From NCBI RefSeq assembly GCF_040954835.1, contig NC_090698.1, forward strand, positions 35,331,501 to 35,395,500: DNA of 64,000 nt. Reading direction: 5' to 3'. Numbering within the stretch: position 1 is the first letter of the stretch; every line of letters begins with the position of its first letter. This document shows positions 12,060 to 23,359 of this stretch, piece after piece. The translations under genes were made by a program, and so were the position numbers. Origin of the DNA: Lepisosteus oculatus. Lineage: Eukaryota > Chordata > Actinopteri > Semionotiformes > Lepisosteidae. Under the pieces are notes generated by a model. It was not told the DNA's origin. It did not search any database and saw only the letters and a list, made by a program, of their open reading frames with translations.

Positions 12060-12425
12060 TCCAGTAGGCTATATCACCCTGTAGCTTTCAACTGGATACC
12101 CACTGAAATTAAGCAGGGTTGAGCCTGGTCAGTATAATAATGGGAGACCTCCTGGGAAGCTATGGTTGCTGCTGGAAGTGGTGTTAGTAGAACCAGTGGG
12201 GGGCACCTACCCTGCAGTCTGTGTAGGTCCTAATGCCCCAGTTTAGTGGTGGGGACACTATACTGTAGTGGGTGCCGTCTTTCAGATGAGACGTTAAACC
12301 GAGGTCCTGACTCTCAGTGGTCATTAAAGATCCCAGGGCATTCTGTCAATAAAAAAATTGAGTTATCCCTGTGTCTGGGCCAAATGTCCCCCATTGGCCT
12401 TTACCTTGGCCTCCCAATTGTCCCC
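12060..12425 (+). repeat. 5S rRNA-derived SINE, plus strand
   Basis: The head at 12065-12165 is a readable 5S rRNA derivative: 'tatcaccctg', 'aattaagcagggttgagcc' (A-box region), 'tgggagacctcctggga' (C-box region). The SINE body follows with 'ttgctgctggaag', 'gccccagtttagtgg', 'gggacactatactgta', 'gatgagacgttaaaccgagg' and 'cctgactctcagtggtc'. This is the only copy of the family on the plus strand here. The body is interrupted or replaced near 12350-12425, where sequence changes to an L2-like tail. Confidence 0.85.
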
Positions 12426-12565
12426 ATGTATGATTGGCTTGCACTTGCCCTGCGATGGAATGGCGGCCTGTCCTGGGTGTACCCTGCCTTGCACTCATTG
12501 CTTGCCAGGTAGGCTCCTGCTTCCTGTGACACCATATGGTTTAAAGAGGTTTGGCAAATGAAATG
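12425..12565 (+). repeat. LINE/SINE 3' tail fragment (CCCTGCGATGGA type)
   Basis: It contains 'ccctgcgatggaatggc', 'gtcctgggtgtaccctgcc' and 'aaagaggtttggcaaatg', a widespread fish repeat module that ends SINEs and their partner LINEs. A shorter relative lies at 13323-13430. It is joined directly to the 5S SINE body, so this may be a composite SINE or a chance junction. Confidence 0.65.
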
Positions 12566-14928
12566 ACATGACACAATACAAACAAAAGGCTTATGGAACA
12601 GATTGAGAAAGTGGTGGAAAAGGAGAAAGATTAGTGAGATAGTGAGAAATTCAATAACTAAGTGTTAGAAAACTCAGATTTGTAGTTCAAGACACAAGGT
12701 GTTAAATTGCCATAATTATGCTTATGAATAAAATATGTTACTATCACTATCTAGAATAGAACCCAAGCACAAGGCATACCAATGCCCTTAGGGCATACAC
12801 AAATTAAGAACAATTGGTAAGCTTCTATCACTTGTGTTTGAAAAGCAGGGAAATAGTCACCTGAACCTTACAGAATTGTTTGATGTGAGATGCAGTGTGA
12901 ACCAGGCTTCATAGTTGATCCAGCATTTTAAGAGTATGAGTAGGTCTGTCACTAACTAGTGAGGGTTGTGCAGAATGTTGAAATGCTTCCTTGGTGCAGC
13001 AGAGCTCTTCTTTTCTGTTCATTCTTTCTTGCATTCCTTGCTTTCATGTTTTGGTTTCTTGTTGAGGTAAAGACAAAAACATTCTGTCTTGTCTGCCAGG
13101 GTTGGCTACTTCAAATTGAGATTTAATTATCCTGCATCTAGGAATGTTTATTGTATTCCCTCATTTTGGCAAGATGCCCTGCATGTTAATACCCTGCATG
13201 TAACTTTTTGTATGTGACTTTACAGGTTTGATGTTTAGATTTCTGAACTACACACATTTTCTCTTTTCATTTGATACCAAACACGAAATTCATAGTTTCT
13301 TGTTGGTACATAATATTTTAATGTGGTCTGTGATGAACCGGCATCCAGTCTGCCTTGCACCAATTGCTTGGCTCCCCCATGACCCTGTATTGGATAAAGC
13401 AGTTAGAAAAATGGATGCATGGCATAAAATGTTGTGAGCTTACCCTTTCTTTCTTAGTGACAAGGTTAATACTGTATGTATTAATTAACTTTTAACTTCT
13501 GTTTTATTTAAAATATTTTTGTTTTTTCAAATTAATTTTACTTTTTGTAACAGATAGATAATCAGTTATAAAAAATTTGAATCAGGAAAATTAAATAAGG
13601 TAATGAATTCTGTAATATTAAGGGATATCAGCTATTTGATATAAATTTTGAACCACCTGACGAAAATACATTAGCCTGTTTCACATGACTCCTACAGAAC
13701 TGGTTCCAAGATATGGTTGTGCAATAGGTCAACAACCACAATTTCAATATTATAAAGTACTATAATATCCCAGTGTAGAAAGCAGTGTTTCTATAACTGA
13801 TTGAGCGCCTTAGAACCTACATTCATAGATGTTATGTATATTGTTTGAAGGGTCCTGGGCAGATATCCCAACTCTAATCTTAAATGTGTACACCACTTAT
13901 TTCCACCATCTTGTTAGTTACTCAAATGTTGAGTAACTGTGATCCAATTGCAAGCGGCCTTGACTGTTGCACTAATTCATGTCAATAGAAAGAGAGTTGA
14001 TTGAGGACAGGTAATAAGTTAATTTAGCCAGTTAAACGTCAAGCCTAGTGAAAAGAAAGAACAATTTAGAAAGGAACAAATACAAAAAAATGTGCTTAAC
14101 ACTTATAACACTTTCATACCCTTGGAATTTTAGAGTAACATCTCAGATGGATTCACCAGAAGTACAGTCAAGTCCTCTCTAAGTATGAGTCAAGACATTG
14201 TATAGGCTGTTTTGTCTGTGATGTGTTAAAAAAGATGAATGATTAGTGGATGGGTTGGAGGAGTCTGCTTACACAGTCTCATTCTACTCTCTGTGTGGTT
14301 ATGGATCTCTTAGGATATACTGTAGGCCTCTGAGATGCCTTGATTGTAAATAAAGTAGCTTGTATGTTGTGTGTTTAGTTTGTGTTATTGTTGTTGTTAA
14401 TAAAAGTTAATCATAGCTTGCCTCTGATTAATTACTTTTTTGCCAGAACTGTGCCAGGTAATAAAATACTCAGATGCCTCTTAATAATACCAGCCACTTG
14501 GGTATATTTGTGGCATATTTAGAACTTTTGTGATTATAAATATTTTATAAGTGATTATCCAACTCTGTATTTTCTGTTTTCTTAACCCCCAAAATTTGTA
14601 AATATATTTTACAACCATATATTCCCTTTCATCCAAAGGCATCCCAAAGCATTGTAAGTGAAAAGACAGCCTTTATATGCACCAGCAGCCCCACTGCACA
14701 GTAGGTCAAGCAGAGGAGCAAGTTATTCTTTCACCATCTGAAAGAATGGGGTTCTTAATCATGATAAATCAATTTTATACATTGTAATTTTTGCCAACCA
14801 CAAAATCAGTCACCCCAAAACAGAGATGTCTGTGAAATGTATTTCTTTTATTTATAGCTTTGTTTTGTATATAATGCATTTTGCTGTAAATTGATAGTTT
14901 TAATATCTACTGTGATAAGCCATTGAGT
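12566..14928. other. AT-rich spacer
   Basis: Apart from the tail module at 13323-13430, nothing was recognised. There are no long frames and no LTR ends. Confidence 0.5.
13323..13430 (+). repeat. Second, shorter copy of the same tail module
   Basis: It has 'gtctgtgatgaaccggc', 'ccagtctgccttgc', 'gaccctgtattggataaag' and 'agaaaaatggatgcatgg', matching the module at 12425-12565 in order. The 69-codon frame spanning it is not a gene. Confidence 0.6.
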
Positions 14929-14932
14929 GTGC

Positions 14933-16335
14933 TGTAGTGTGCTCTCTGAAGGCACCAGTTCTGTAGGGTTTGGGCATTTACTGGGACAATTATTAATTGT
15001 AGCAGTAAATCACAAAATGATTCTTTTGATGGCCTTAGAATCCAACCATACGATATAACTCAAACAACGCGCACACACAGGTACTAATACACGAGGATAC
15101 ATTTATTAATACATACAATATGCATATAAACCTAACAGATCTTATCGAGAGGGTTATCAGAATACAAAAGGTATATATTCAGTCAGTTACAAAGAGTTAC
15201 ATATATCAAGAGGACATACATTCAGTATATCATTCATTTAGACCGTTTCGTAAATGAACTTGGTTATAACTTCTACATTAGATACTCAAAACAAGTACAT
15301 AACTCTTAGGAATTAAATTGATATCAACTGGTTGGGATAACAATTGAATTCTCGAGCTGTAATGCATTGAAGTTGAATACTCATCCAAATCTCTGGGGAT
15401 TCAGATCTCCTGCGGGCTCAAAGAAACAGTTTCAGGCTGTTGCTGTCCAATCCGCGCTCTCTGGCTTGATGCCAGGCTGTGCTGTGCGGCTTGCGATGGT
15501 GCACTGCTGATGCTCACTGACCGGCTAGTTAGTGTTGGCTTTAACTAGCAAAGTTTGCGCACAGGAGAAAAGATGACTGTGGGTCTCAGCAAGTCAGGAA
15601 GTTCCTGATGAAGAGCTAGTTCTGAATAGTGATTCAGCTTTCCACAGTTCTGACCTGTTCACGAGGCCTGCTGCTGGTGCTAACCTCGGGTGGATCCTCT
15701 GGTTACTCTCTGGCAACCTCCGCTCTGGACTCTTAGAACAAAGGAAAGTTCTAGCACTCGGACACACTGGCCATTCCGTGGTTGTCTGGGCTGAGTCTCA
15801 GGATGGTCAGAAGGTGCGCTGCGAGAATGTCCTGCCCTTGGGAGCCTTCTGCTCCTGGGCCGTCCTGCCCTGGAATTCTCCTTTGAATTCCCTTTAGAAA
15901 AGTCCACAGAAGTCCACTACAGGCTCTCTGTGTTGCTTGTTTTTACCTGGAGGAACTTCAGCTCGTTCATTGGCTGAAAGTTCCATGGGCATCAGAGTCT
16001 CACGTGGGTTACTCAGCCCTACCAGTCCCTGATTGGTTGATCAAGGTGAGATATGAGTCACTTACTCCTGACACTTAGGAATGCAGTCCAGATGTCCATC
16101 TGGCACTCCCTAGACAGATAAGCGCCAATGGATGACCATTGATCATGATACCCAGGCTTAGCTAAGTGCATCCCCCTTTGGGAGCTGTCCCTTATCAAAA
16201 GAAAACATCTTTAAATCAGCCTGCATGAATAGTTTCTCTGTGGCTGCACCACAGAGATTAAGGGAGAGATGAGGCCTCATTTGGGAAAGCACAGCAACAC
16301 TTAATTCTGTCTTATTAACAAGCATTGCCGCTACA
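14933..16335 (-). mobile_element. Solo LTR, family B
   Basis: The 1403-bp LTR runs from TGTAGTGTGC to CCGCTACA with a perfect 4-bp duplication, GTGC (14929-14932 and 16336-16339). It is co-linear with the LTRs at 3145, 26754 and 32425. A solo LTR arises when recombination between two LTRs removes the interior, so a complete element once sat here. It lacks the extra block of about 32 bp that carries a primer-site-like sequence in the LTRs at 26754 and 32425. Confidence 0.92.
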
Positions 16336-16339
16336 GTGC

Positions 16340-17460
16340 CATAACCTGATCTTTAAAATAGCCATGTCCAAGCCAATACACACAGGAAACAAACAGCCCT
16401 GAAGTTCAAAAACACTGTTGTGCCTTTTATTCACATTGCAGGGGGAAAACCAAAACATTATAACCAAACAACTAACAAAAACCTAAGCTCTTTTTGAGCT
16501 CTTGACTACACTTCATCCCTAACTAGCCTAACCTAAATTGCTTAACAGCCTCCAGTCAAGGTGTTAATTACTGCATGTCATTTTGAGGATATTAAAATTT
16601 GTATATTGTCCTATATATGTTTTTACAGTAATAAATAGTAGTTATAACAAAAACATGTCTGGGGGGTATAGTGTGTATCATAACAAGATATTTTAACATA
16701 GGTAGCTCCAGGACAATAGACATATCAATACAGAAATAAGATTATAAAAACAGTGCTTGTGCATTGATAGTTGACTGAGGTGGAGGAGTAGTGGTTGCCT
16801 CTGGCTGCCATCTTGAAAAAAAAAGTTTGATGTACACAGAATACACATATTCTTGCTGCAATAAAATCTGAAGGTCAAGAACTGAAAAGGGTGGTTAAAG
16901 AAATCAGTAAGTTTATTGAGGACAATCTCAATTCTATCAAAACCAACTTATCCCTTCCAACAGAGCAACCTGAGCTAAGCAGGTAGATGGACTGCTTGCC
17001 CTTGCCCATGGGCCTGACTTCCCATGACAACTGCATACAGTCAATTGAGAAATATTATTTGATATGAAGCCTCCGAGAAAAAATAAAGATATAAATGACT
17101 CTTGAAGATTGAAATACAGCTTCCAGTCTTAGAGCAAATATATGGACTTTCCTTGTCATGGGCCAATCTTAATAATATGTTAAGATTAAAACATGAATAC
17201 AGTGAACATCTGTTAGTGAACAACATGAAACAAGAACACTTAATAGACAATGAAGGGGAGTGCACTGGTAGGAGGACTATTCACAAAATACAAGCAAGCA
17301 GAGGTAATTTTCTGACTTCTGCAAAATCCTAAGGAAATTAGAGACTGCTTAAGGAAATATTATGCTAATCTCATAATCTATTATATTATGCAGTCTCATC
17401 CTATACCTGCTGAAATAGATTTTCTTTACTCTCTAGAATTTCCAAAGCTGAATGAGGTTG
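16340..17460. other. Spacer
   Basis: No element was recognised. Short frames at 16693-16878 and 17041-17332 overlap on opposite strands without family motifs. Confidence 0.5.
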
Positions 17461-17461
17461 C

Positions 17462-18665
17462 TTCTTCTTTTTCTTCTTCTTCTTTTTCACAGCCTTAGTC
17501 CCAGACTATCCTGGGGTCAGCTGCTTTTGTTGCTCTTCTCCGCTTGTCTCTGTCGAGCACATCTTCCTCACTCACTTCACATACCTCCATATCTTTTCTC
17601 ACACAATCTATCCATCTCTTTCTAGGCCTGCCTCTTCCCCTGTTACCTTCCACCTCAAATTCCATTACCCTCTTTGTTACTTCCTCAATGTCCCCCCTCA
17701 TGATATGTCCATACCACCGTAACCTCGCCTCCTGCATCTTCTCAACCATATCCACCACCCTACATCGTCTACGGATTTCTTCATTTCTGGTCTTATCCTT
17801 CATTGAAATCTGGAGAATCCATCTCAACATCCTCATTTCAGTTCTTCTCATCAAGTTCTCTTTCCGCTTTCCAACTGCCAAGCATTCAGCTCCATATAGT
17901 AGTACAGGTCTAATCACAGTCTTGTACATTTTGCACTTTAACTTTCTAGGAATTTTCCTGTCACAGATTATTCCAGTTATTTCTCTCCACTTGTTCCATC
18001 CAGCGTTCACTCTTTGTTATACTGCCTCCAGTGTTTCTCCTCCCTTTACCAGTTTTGATCCAAGGTATTTAAAGCCATCAACCTGTTTCAGTTTTCCTCC
18101 ATTTGTCTCCTCAGCATTGGTCATAGTATCTCCTCTTCTCTCCATTACCATTATTTCAGATTTTTCTGCATGCATTTTCAGTCCACCCTTTCCCAGACTC
18201 CTTGCCATTTGAACACTTTCTCCTGTAGTTCTACTTCTGAATCTGCCATCAGTGCCACATCATCAGCAAAGATGAGTTCCCAAGGCACTTCTGTTCTTAC
18301 CTCCTCTGTCAGTGTGTCAATAATGTTTATAAAAAGGAAAGGACTTAGTGCTGATCCTTGGTGTACTCCAACTGTGATTTCAAACTCTTTTTTCTCTCCC
18401 CATTGTGTGATCACCTTCGTAGTTCCATTTCTATAGGTTGCTTGAACTAACTTCACCATGCTTTCTAGTACTCCTTTCTTCCTCAAGCACCAATACACCA
18501 CCTCTCTGGGCACACAGTCATATGCCTTCTCCAGGTCCAGAAAGGCCACATACAGCTTTTTCCCTTTCTCTAGTGTCTTCTCCTGTCTCATCACAACAAT
18601 TGCATCTGTTGTGCTTTTCCCCACTGAGAATCCATATTGTGAGTTGTGGATCCTGACTATCTTCC
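17462..18665 (-). pseudogene. RTE-type LINE, 3' half (RT core to 3' end)
   Basis: This is the downstream part of a LINE reverse transcriptase, read leftward. The segment ending at 18178 includes AFLDLEKAYDCVP (motif A), VGVHQGSALSPFLF (motif B) and IFADDVALMADS (catalytic FADD). The next frame, to 18017, carries the FKYLGSKL block. The frame 18010-17495 carries LLYGAEC, LRWYGHIMR and GRGRPRKRW, typical of RTE/RTE-X/Proto2-type C-termini. It terminates in a (CTT)n-rich tail at 17461-17487 ((GAA)n-like on its sense strand), as RTE elements do. Frame changes near 18015 and 18195 disable it. The chromovirus at 18666 cut it here; the other half starts at 24392. Confidence 0.9.
18661..18665 (+). 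repeat. 5-bp target duplication CTTCC of chromovirus (left)
   Basis: CTTCC directly precedes the 5' LTR and recurs at 24392-24396 directly after the 3' LTR. Confidence 0.97.
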
Positions 18666-19172
18666 TGTCACGACCACCAGCCAGCAGAGATCAACATGTA
18701 AGCGAGCTAATCAGCACCAGCAGCGGATTACTATTAACAAGCGCCGCCGCACGAGTTAACACACCTGCAATTGCTCTACCGTGTGGCACGCCGGGTTATT
18801 TATACCATTCTTACCTGATTCCTGTTGCTCGGTATTGAGTTCAATACTTGTTGCTCTGCCTAGCGTTCTTACCCCCTTTTGCCTTCCTGGAATTCTGCCT
18901 ACACCTTTTGCCTTCGGACTTCGGATCTCGTCTCGCCCCTTGGATTGTTTGCTATCTTTGCCTGTTTTGGATTTGACCCTGCAGCCCTCTTTTCGACCAC
19001 AATTCTGTCTCACATTTTGGATTGTTCGCCACCAGTGCCTTTACCGGATCTTGACCTACCTTCGCCTTCGGACTACGACTCAGCTCCTGGATTTGCTCAG
19101 TACGCTTGCTTACCTCCCTGCGACTCCTGTATCTGCATCGGATCCTTTTCACCTTTACAGAGCAGCGTTACA
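18666..19172 (+). mobile_element. 5' LTR of sushi-like chromovirus
   Basis: The 507-bp LTR runs from TGTCACGACC to GCGTTACA. A TATA-like box (ttatttata, about 18796-18804) puts transcription start about 30 nt downstream, at or near 18826. Its mate at 23360-24391 differs by roughly 17 substitutions by eye in the shared 507 bp, so the insertion is not recent. Confidence 0.95.
18796..18804 (+). promoter_or_regulatory. TATA-like box of chromovirus LTR
   Basis: TTATTTATA lies 22-30 nt upstream of GCTCGGTATT (18827-18836). That motif would therefore be at the very 5' end of the genomic RNA, as needed for self-priming. Confidence 0.6.
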
Positions 19173-19173
19173 G

Positions 19174-19183
19174 AATACCGAGC
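19174..19183 (+). promoter_or_regulatory. Self-complementary primer-binding site
   Basis: AATACCGAGC, starting two bases after the 5' LTR, is the exact reverse complement of GCTCGGTATT at 18827-18836, the predicted RNA 5' end. No TGG-starting tRNA primer site is present at this position. The arrangement matches the tRNA-independent self-priming known for Tf1 and proposed for sushi elements. Confidence 0.75.
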
Positions 19184-19189
19184 CAGATT

Positions 19190-20618
19190 ATGGATCCCGC
19201 AGATGCACAGACCCTTCGTTCCCTTCTCCCGCAGCATTCCCAAACCATCGCCCAGCTTCAATCTTCTCTCCAACTGCTCACTAACCTTTTTTCTTCCCCT
19301 GTTTCGCCGGCTCCTGCACCGATTCCTGTAACGCCATTTTTTACAAACACCTGCTCCAGCCCCCTTGGGCCCACCCATCACTCCCTCAACCTTACCATTT
19401 GTCCTCCCGGAGAAGTATGATGGCAATCCTGCAGGCTGCAGGGGCTTTATTGTCCAGTGCTCCCTGGCTTTTCAGCTGCAGCCTGAGCGTTTTTCTACTT
19501 CTCGAGAGCAGATTGGATTCGCACTTTCCTTGCTCACAGGCAAAGCATTGGATTGGGCAGTAGTATTGCTTGCTAGAGGAGATCAGCTGTTCTCTGACTT
19601 TCAGCTTTTTGCTGACTGTCTCCAGACGCGTTTTTCACAAAGCAACCTGGATTTGACTTGCCTTCGGCTTTCCTCTCTTCGCCAGGGCGACAGACCACTG
19701 CAAGATTATGTGGCTGAATTCCAAGCCCTCGCCACGGAGTCTGCCTGGAACCCTGAAGCTTTGGTTTGCCTCTTCTCTAAGGGTCTCTCAGAGAATCTAA
19801 AGGACCACCTGGTGCTAATGCCTTTACCCACCTGGTCTCTAGAGGCGGCTATCGCTGCGGTAGTTGAATTGGACACTCGCATTTGGCTGCGGAGAGCGGA
19901 GAGACACCCAGGAAGCAGACCTGTGCGCCCCATGGGTCCTCCCCTGTTGGCGCCCACCCTGCCACATGCACCCCTGTTCTTGGAGGAAAAGGAAAGGCGC
20001 CGTCAGGAGGGGCTGTGTCTGTTCTGCTCTGCGTCGGGTCACCTGCTCACTACTTGTCCTTCGAGACCCCCACATCCACCTCGAGCTCCCCCACTGCCTA
20101 CTGTTAGAGTCAGTAGTGCTGTTTTTTCACAATCCTCTTCAGGGCCTTTATTCCCATCTGAGATTTCTTGGATGGACACGCACCTTCCCCTTTCGGTTTT
20201 GGTGGATTCAGGGGCAGGTGAGAATTTTATGGATGCCTCTTTTGCTAAGAAGTGGGATATTCCTCTTGCTCCGCTTTCACCCCCTATCTGCATTCAAACG
20301 TTGGATGGGTCACCGATCGCTCCTGGACGCATTTCCTGGCAGACCATTCCCCTATCCCTAACTGTTGGTGCCACTCACGTGGAGGACATTTCCCTCCTTC
20401 TCCTGGACTCCCCTGCTTACCCTGTGATCCTGGGCCTTCCCTGGCTCAAGAAGCATGATCCCCACATCTCCTGGACCAAGAATGAGATCATTGCCTGGAG
20501 CCATGCCTGTCGTGACAACTGTTGTCGTCCTCCACTCAAGGTTGCTGCTGCAGTAAACCCCTTGGAAGAGCACTCTATTACCCCCCCCCCAATATGCAAA
20601 TTTGAAGCAAGCCTTTGA
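19190..20618 (+). pseudogene. Chromovirus gag with zinc knuckle and aspartic protease, one frameshift
   Basis: ATG at 19190 opens a gag frame (MDPADAQTLRSLL) that stops at 19420. The frame continues in another register from about 19390 to 20618. Landmarks: the capsid-like region with LQDYVAEFQALA (around 19700); one CCHC knuckle, CLFCSASGHLLTTC (around 20020-20060); the protease active site VLVDSGAGENFMD (around 20196-20235; DSG as in fish chromoviruses); and ILGLPWLKKHDP near its end (20430-20465). Gag packages the RNA, and the protease cleaves the polyprotein. A single-base change near 19390-19415 accounts for the frameshift. A C10 homopolymer at 20582-20591 precedes the stop and may explain loss of the link to pol. 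Confidence 0.9.
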
Positions 20619-21935
20619 CAAACCGAAAGCTCTATCGCTCCCCCCTCACCGCACCTACGACTGTGCAATAGATTTGCTTCCATGAACACTCCCACCCAAA
20701 GGACGGATCTACCCTCTCACTCAGACAGAGAATGAAGCCCTGCAGGATTATATCAAGGAGGCCCTGAATTCTGGTTTTATTCGTCCCTCCTTGTCCCCAG
20801 CCTGTGCTGGGTTTTTCTTCATAGGGAAGAAGGACGGCTCCTTGAGGCCGTGTATTGACTACAGAGGCCTGAACTCCATTACAGTCAAACATCCCAACCC
20901 CTTGCCTTTAATCCCAGCCGCTCTGGAGTCCCTACGTGGAGCGTCCATCTTCTCAAAACTAGATCTACGGGGGACTTATAATTTAATCAGGATCCGTGAA
21001 GGGGATGAGTGGAAGACGGCCTTTATGACCACGCACGGCCACTATGAATATCAGGTGATGCCTTTTGGACTCGCTAATGCTCTGGCGGTCTTCCAAACCT
21101 TCATAAATGACATCTTAGGGACATTATTGGAAAATTTGTTTTGGTATACTTGGACGACATCCTCATTTTTTCCGCCAACCCTCAGGAACATGTCCATCAC
21201 ATCCAGTAGGTCTTGTCCAGACTCATCGACAATCAGCTCTACGCCAAGCTTGAGAAATGCATTTTTCATGCTTCTAAGATTCACTTTCTGGGCTACATTA
21301 TTTCTCCCCTTGGAGTCGAGATGGACTCAGCTACGGTCGCGGCTATCAATGATTGGCCTGTGCCTCGCAATTTAAAGCAAATCCAACGCTTTGTAGGTTT
21401 TGCCAACTTCTACAGGTGATTCATCCGGAACTTTAGCTCCGTTGTGGCACCCATCTCGGTTCTGACCCGCAACCGACCTAGTAGAATCCGGAGGCTAACC
21501 AGGCATTCCTGCGCTTGAAACGACTCTTCAGCTCCGCTCCTCTCCTACGGCATCCGGATCCCTCCCGGCCTTGAAGTTGACGCCTCTGCCCATGTGGTTG
21601 GTGCAGTCCTCTCCCAGCGCCTCGAAGAGGATTGCCTTCCTCATCCATGTGCCTTCTTTTCCAAGAAGCTCTCTCCTGCCGAGGTTAACTATGATGTGGG
21701 CAATCATGAACTCCTAGCCATCAAGCTGGCCCTCGAGGAATGGAGACACTGGCTGGAGGGGGCTCATCACCCCTTTGTCATTATCACAGATTATAAGAAC
21801 CTGTCCTATATTCAATCTGGCAAGTGCCTCAACTCGCGTTGGTCACTTTTCTTCTCTCGTTTCAATTTTGTTATCACTTACACTCCTGGCTCCAAGAATG
21901 GGAGGGCTGATGCACTCTCCCGGCTCCATGACCCC
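20619..21935 (+). pseudogene. Chromovirus reverse transcriptase and RNase H, disrupted
   Basis: The RT fingers read [20 protein letters not shown] (about 20790-20850), followed by DYRGLNSIT, the motif A region [11 protein letters not shown] (20950-20985) and [13 protein letters not shown] (21057-21095). The catalytic box is present as YLDDILIF at about 21145-21170, but only after a base loss near 21140 throws it out of the preceding frame. The connection reads [16 protein letters not shown] (21270-21320), then a stop in place of a sense codon at 21417. RNase H runs to about 21920 and ends with the tether-like GSKNGRADALSRL. The catalytic residues mostly survive, but the frame is broken at least three times. 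Confidence 0.9.
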
Positions 21936-23340
21936 CCAGACCTGGACTACACGCCTGAACCAATCATCTCTCCCAACAGAATTGTGGCAGCGATTCATTA
22001 CTCCATTGAAGATCAGGTCAGGCGTGCCCTCAACGGAACTACAGTTCCTCTGTGCTGCCCCCTGGATAAGCTTTTTGTCCCGAACAACTTGCGTTCTGCT
22101 GTTTTGCAGTGGGGACATGATTCCCGGTTTGCCGGCCACCCTGGATGCAGGCGCACTCTGGACCTCCTCACCAGGGACTTTTGGTGGCCTTCCATGCGAT
22201 CTGATGCAGCAAGGCTCTGCGCTCTAGGAAGGCTGGCCTCCTTCACCCCCTTCCAATCTCACACCGCCCTTGGTCCCACATAGCTGTTGACTTCATTATG
22301 GACCTTCCTAACAGTCAGGGTCATACGGTAATCATAGTGGTCTCTGATCGTTTTTCCAAAGCAGCCCATTTTGTCCCCCTCCCAGCATTGCTCACAGCCC
22401 AGGAAATGGCATCTTTGTTTGTACAACAGGTCTTTAGGATACATGGTTTGCCTGATGATGTTGTCTCAGACAGGGGACCTCAATTTATCTCGGCCTTTTG
22501 GAAGGCTTTCTGTCAAACTCTAGGGACCCATGTATCTTTGACTTCTGGTTATCATCCTGAGGCCAATGGTCAGGTGGAAAGGACCAACCAAAGCCTCCTG
22601 ACCTTTTTGAGAGCCTTCACCTCCAGCTCACAGGATGATTGGTCATCACTACTTCCCTGGGCAGAATATGCCCACAATTCTCTTACCTCCTCCTCCACAG
22701 GTCTCTCTCCCTTCCGTTGTTCATTAGGTTATCAGCCCACTCTCATCCCTGTCACACCTCCAGTCATGGCAGTGCCGTCCGTGCAACAATATATTGCCAA
22801 ACTGCGAAGGACCTGGAGAATGGCGAGGACAGCTGTTATTAAGTCAACCCAGCGCCAAGCCAAATTCGCTAACCGACACCGCAGACCACCCCCTTGTTTT
22901 CGGAAAGGACAGTTTGTTCGGTTATCTACATGGAACCTACCTCTACATCAGCCTTCCAAAAAGCTTGGGCCTAGATATAAAAGTCCCTTCCAGATTCTCT
23001 CCCGGATTACCCTGGTTACCTTCCGCCTTGCTCTCCCCCCTACCCTCAGAATCCACCCCTCATTCCATGTCTCCCTCCTGAAACCCGTTTACCGTTCGCC
23101 CCTTGCAGCTCCCCAACGTTGCCCGCCACCTGCCTCGCATTCAGGGGCGCCCGGCTTATACGGTCCTCAAGATCATCGACTCCAGATGGAACTGCGGTAC
23201 CCTTCAGTATTTAGTCGACTGGGAGGGTTTTGGCGCTGAGGAGAGATCTTGGGTTCCAGAGAAGGATATTTTGGACCCTACACTAATCGGCGACTTTCAC
23301 AGGGACTATCCTGATCGGCCGTCTTGGGCGTCGGGAGCCT
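21936..23340 (+). pseudogene. Chromovirus integrase with C-terminal chromodomain, disrupted
   Basis: The HHCC zinc finger is incomplete. HDSRFAGHPG supplies the two His at about 22118-22143, but the CxxC half is lost in a small deletion with a frameshift near 22220-22280. The core (22298-23000) retains VVSDRGPQF and ANGQVERTNQ, the second Asp and the Glu of the D,D-35-E triad; the first Asp lies just before the 22298 restart. A GPxY-like GPRYKSPFQIL is at 22968-23000. After another frameshift near 23100 comes a chromodomain with [18 protein letters not shown] (23205-23260), which in such elements steers integration to modified chromatin. This identifies the element as a chromovirus. Confidence 0.9.
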
Positions 23341-23344
23341 CCCG

Positions 23345-23359
23345 TGAAGGGGGGGGTAC
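23345..23359 (+). promoter_or_regulatory. Polypurine tract of chromovirus
   Basis: GAAGGGGGGGG followed by TAC lies directly before the 3' LTR's TGTCACG. This is the expected plus-strand primer position. Confidence 0.85.

Noticed and set aside
17544..18212. 222-codon plus-strand frame
   Set aside because: It is the antisense shadow of the RTE-type LINE reverse transcriptase.
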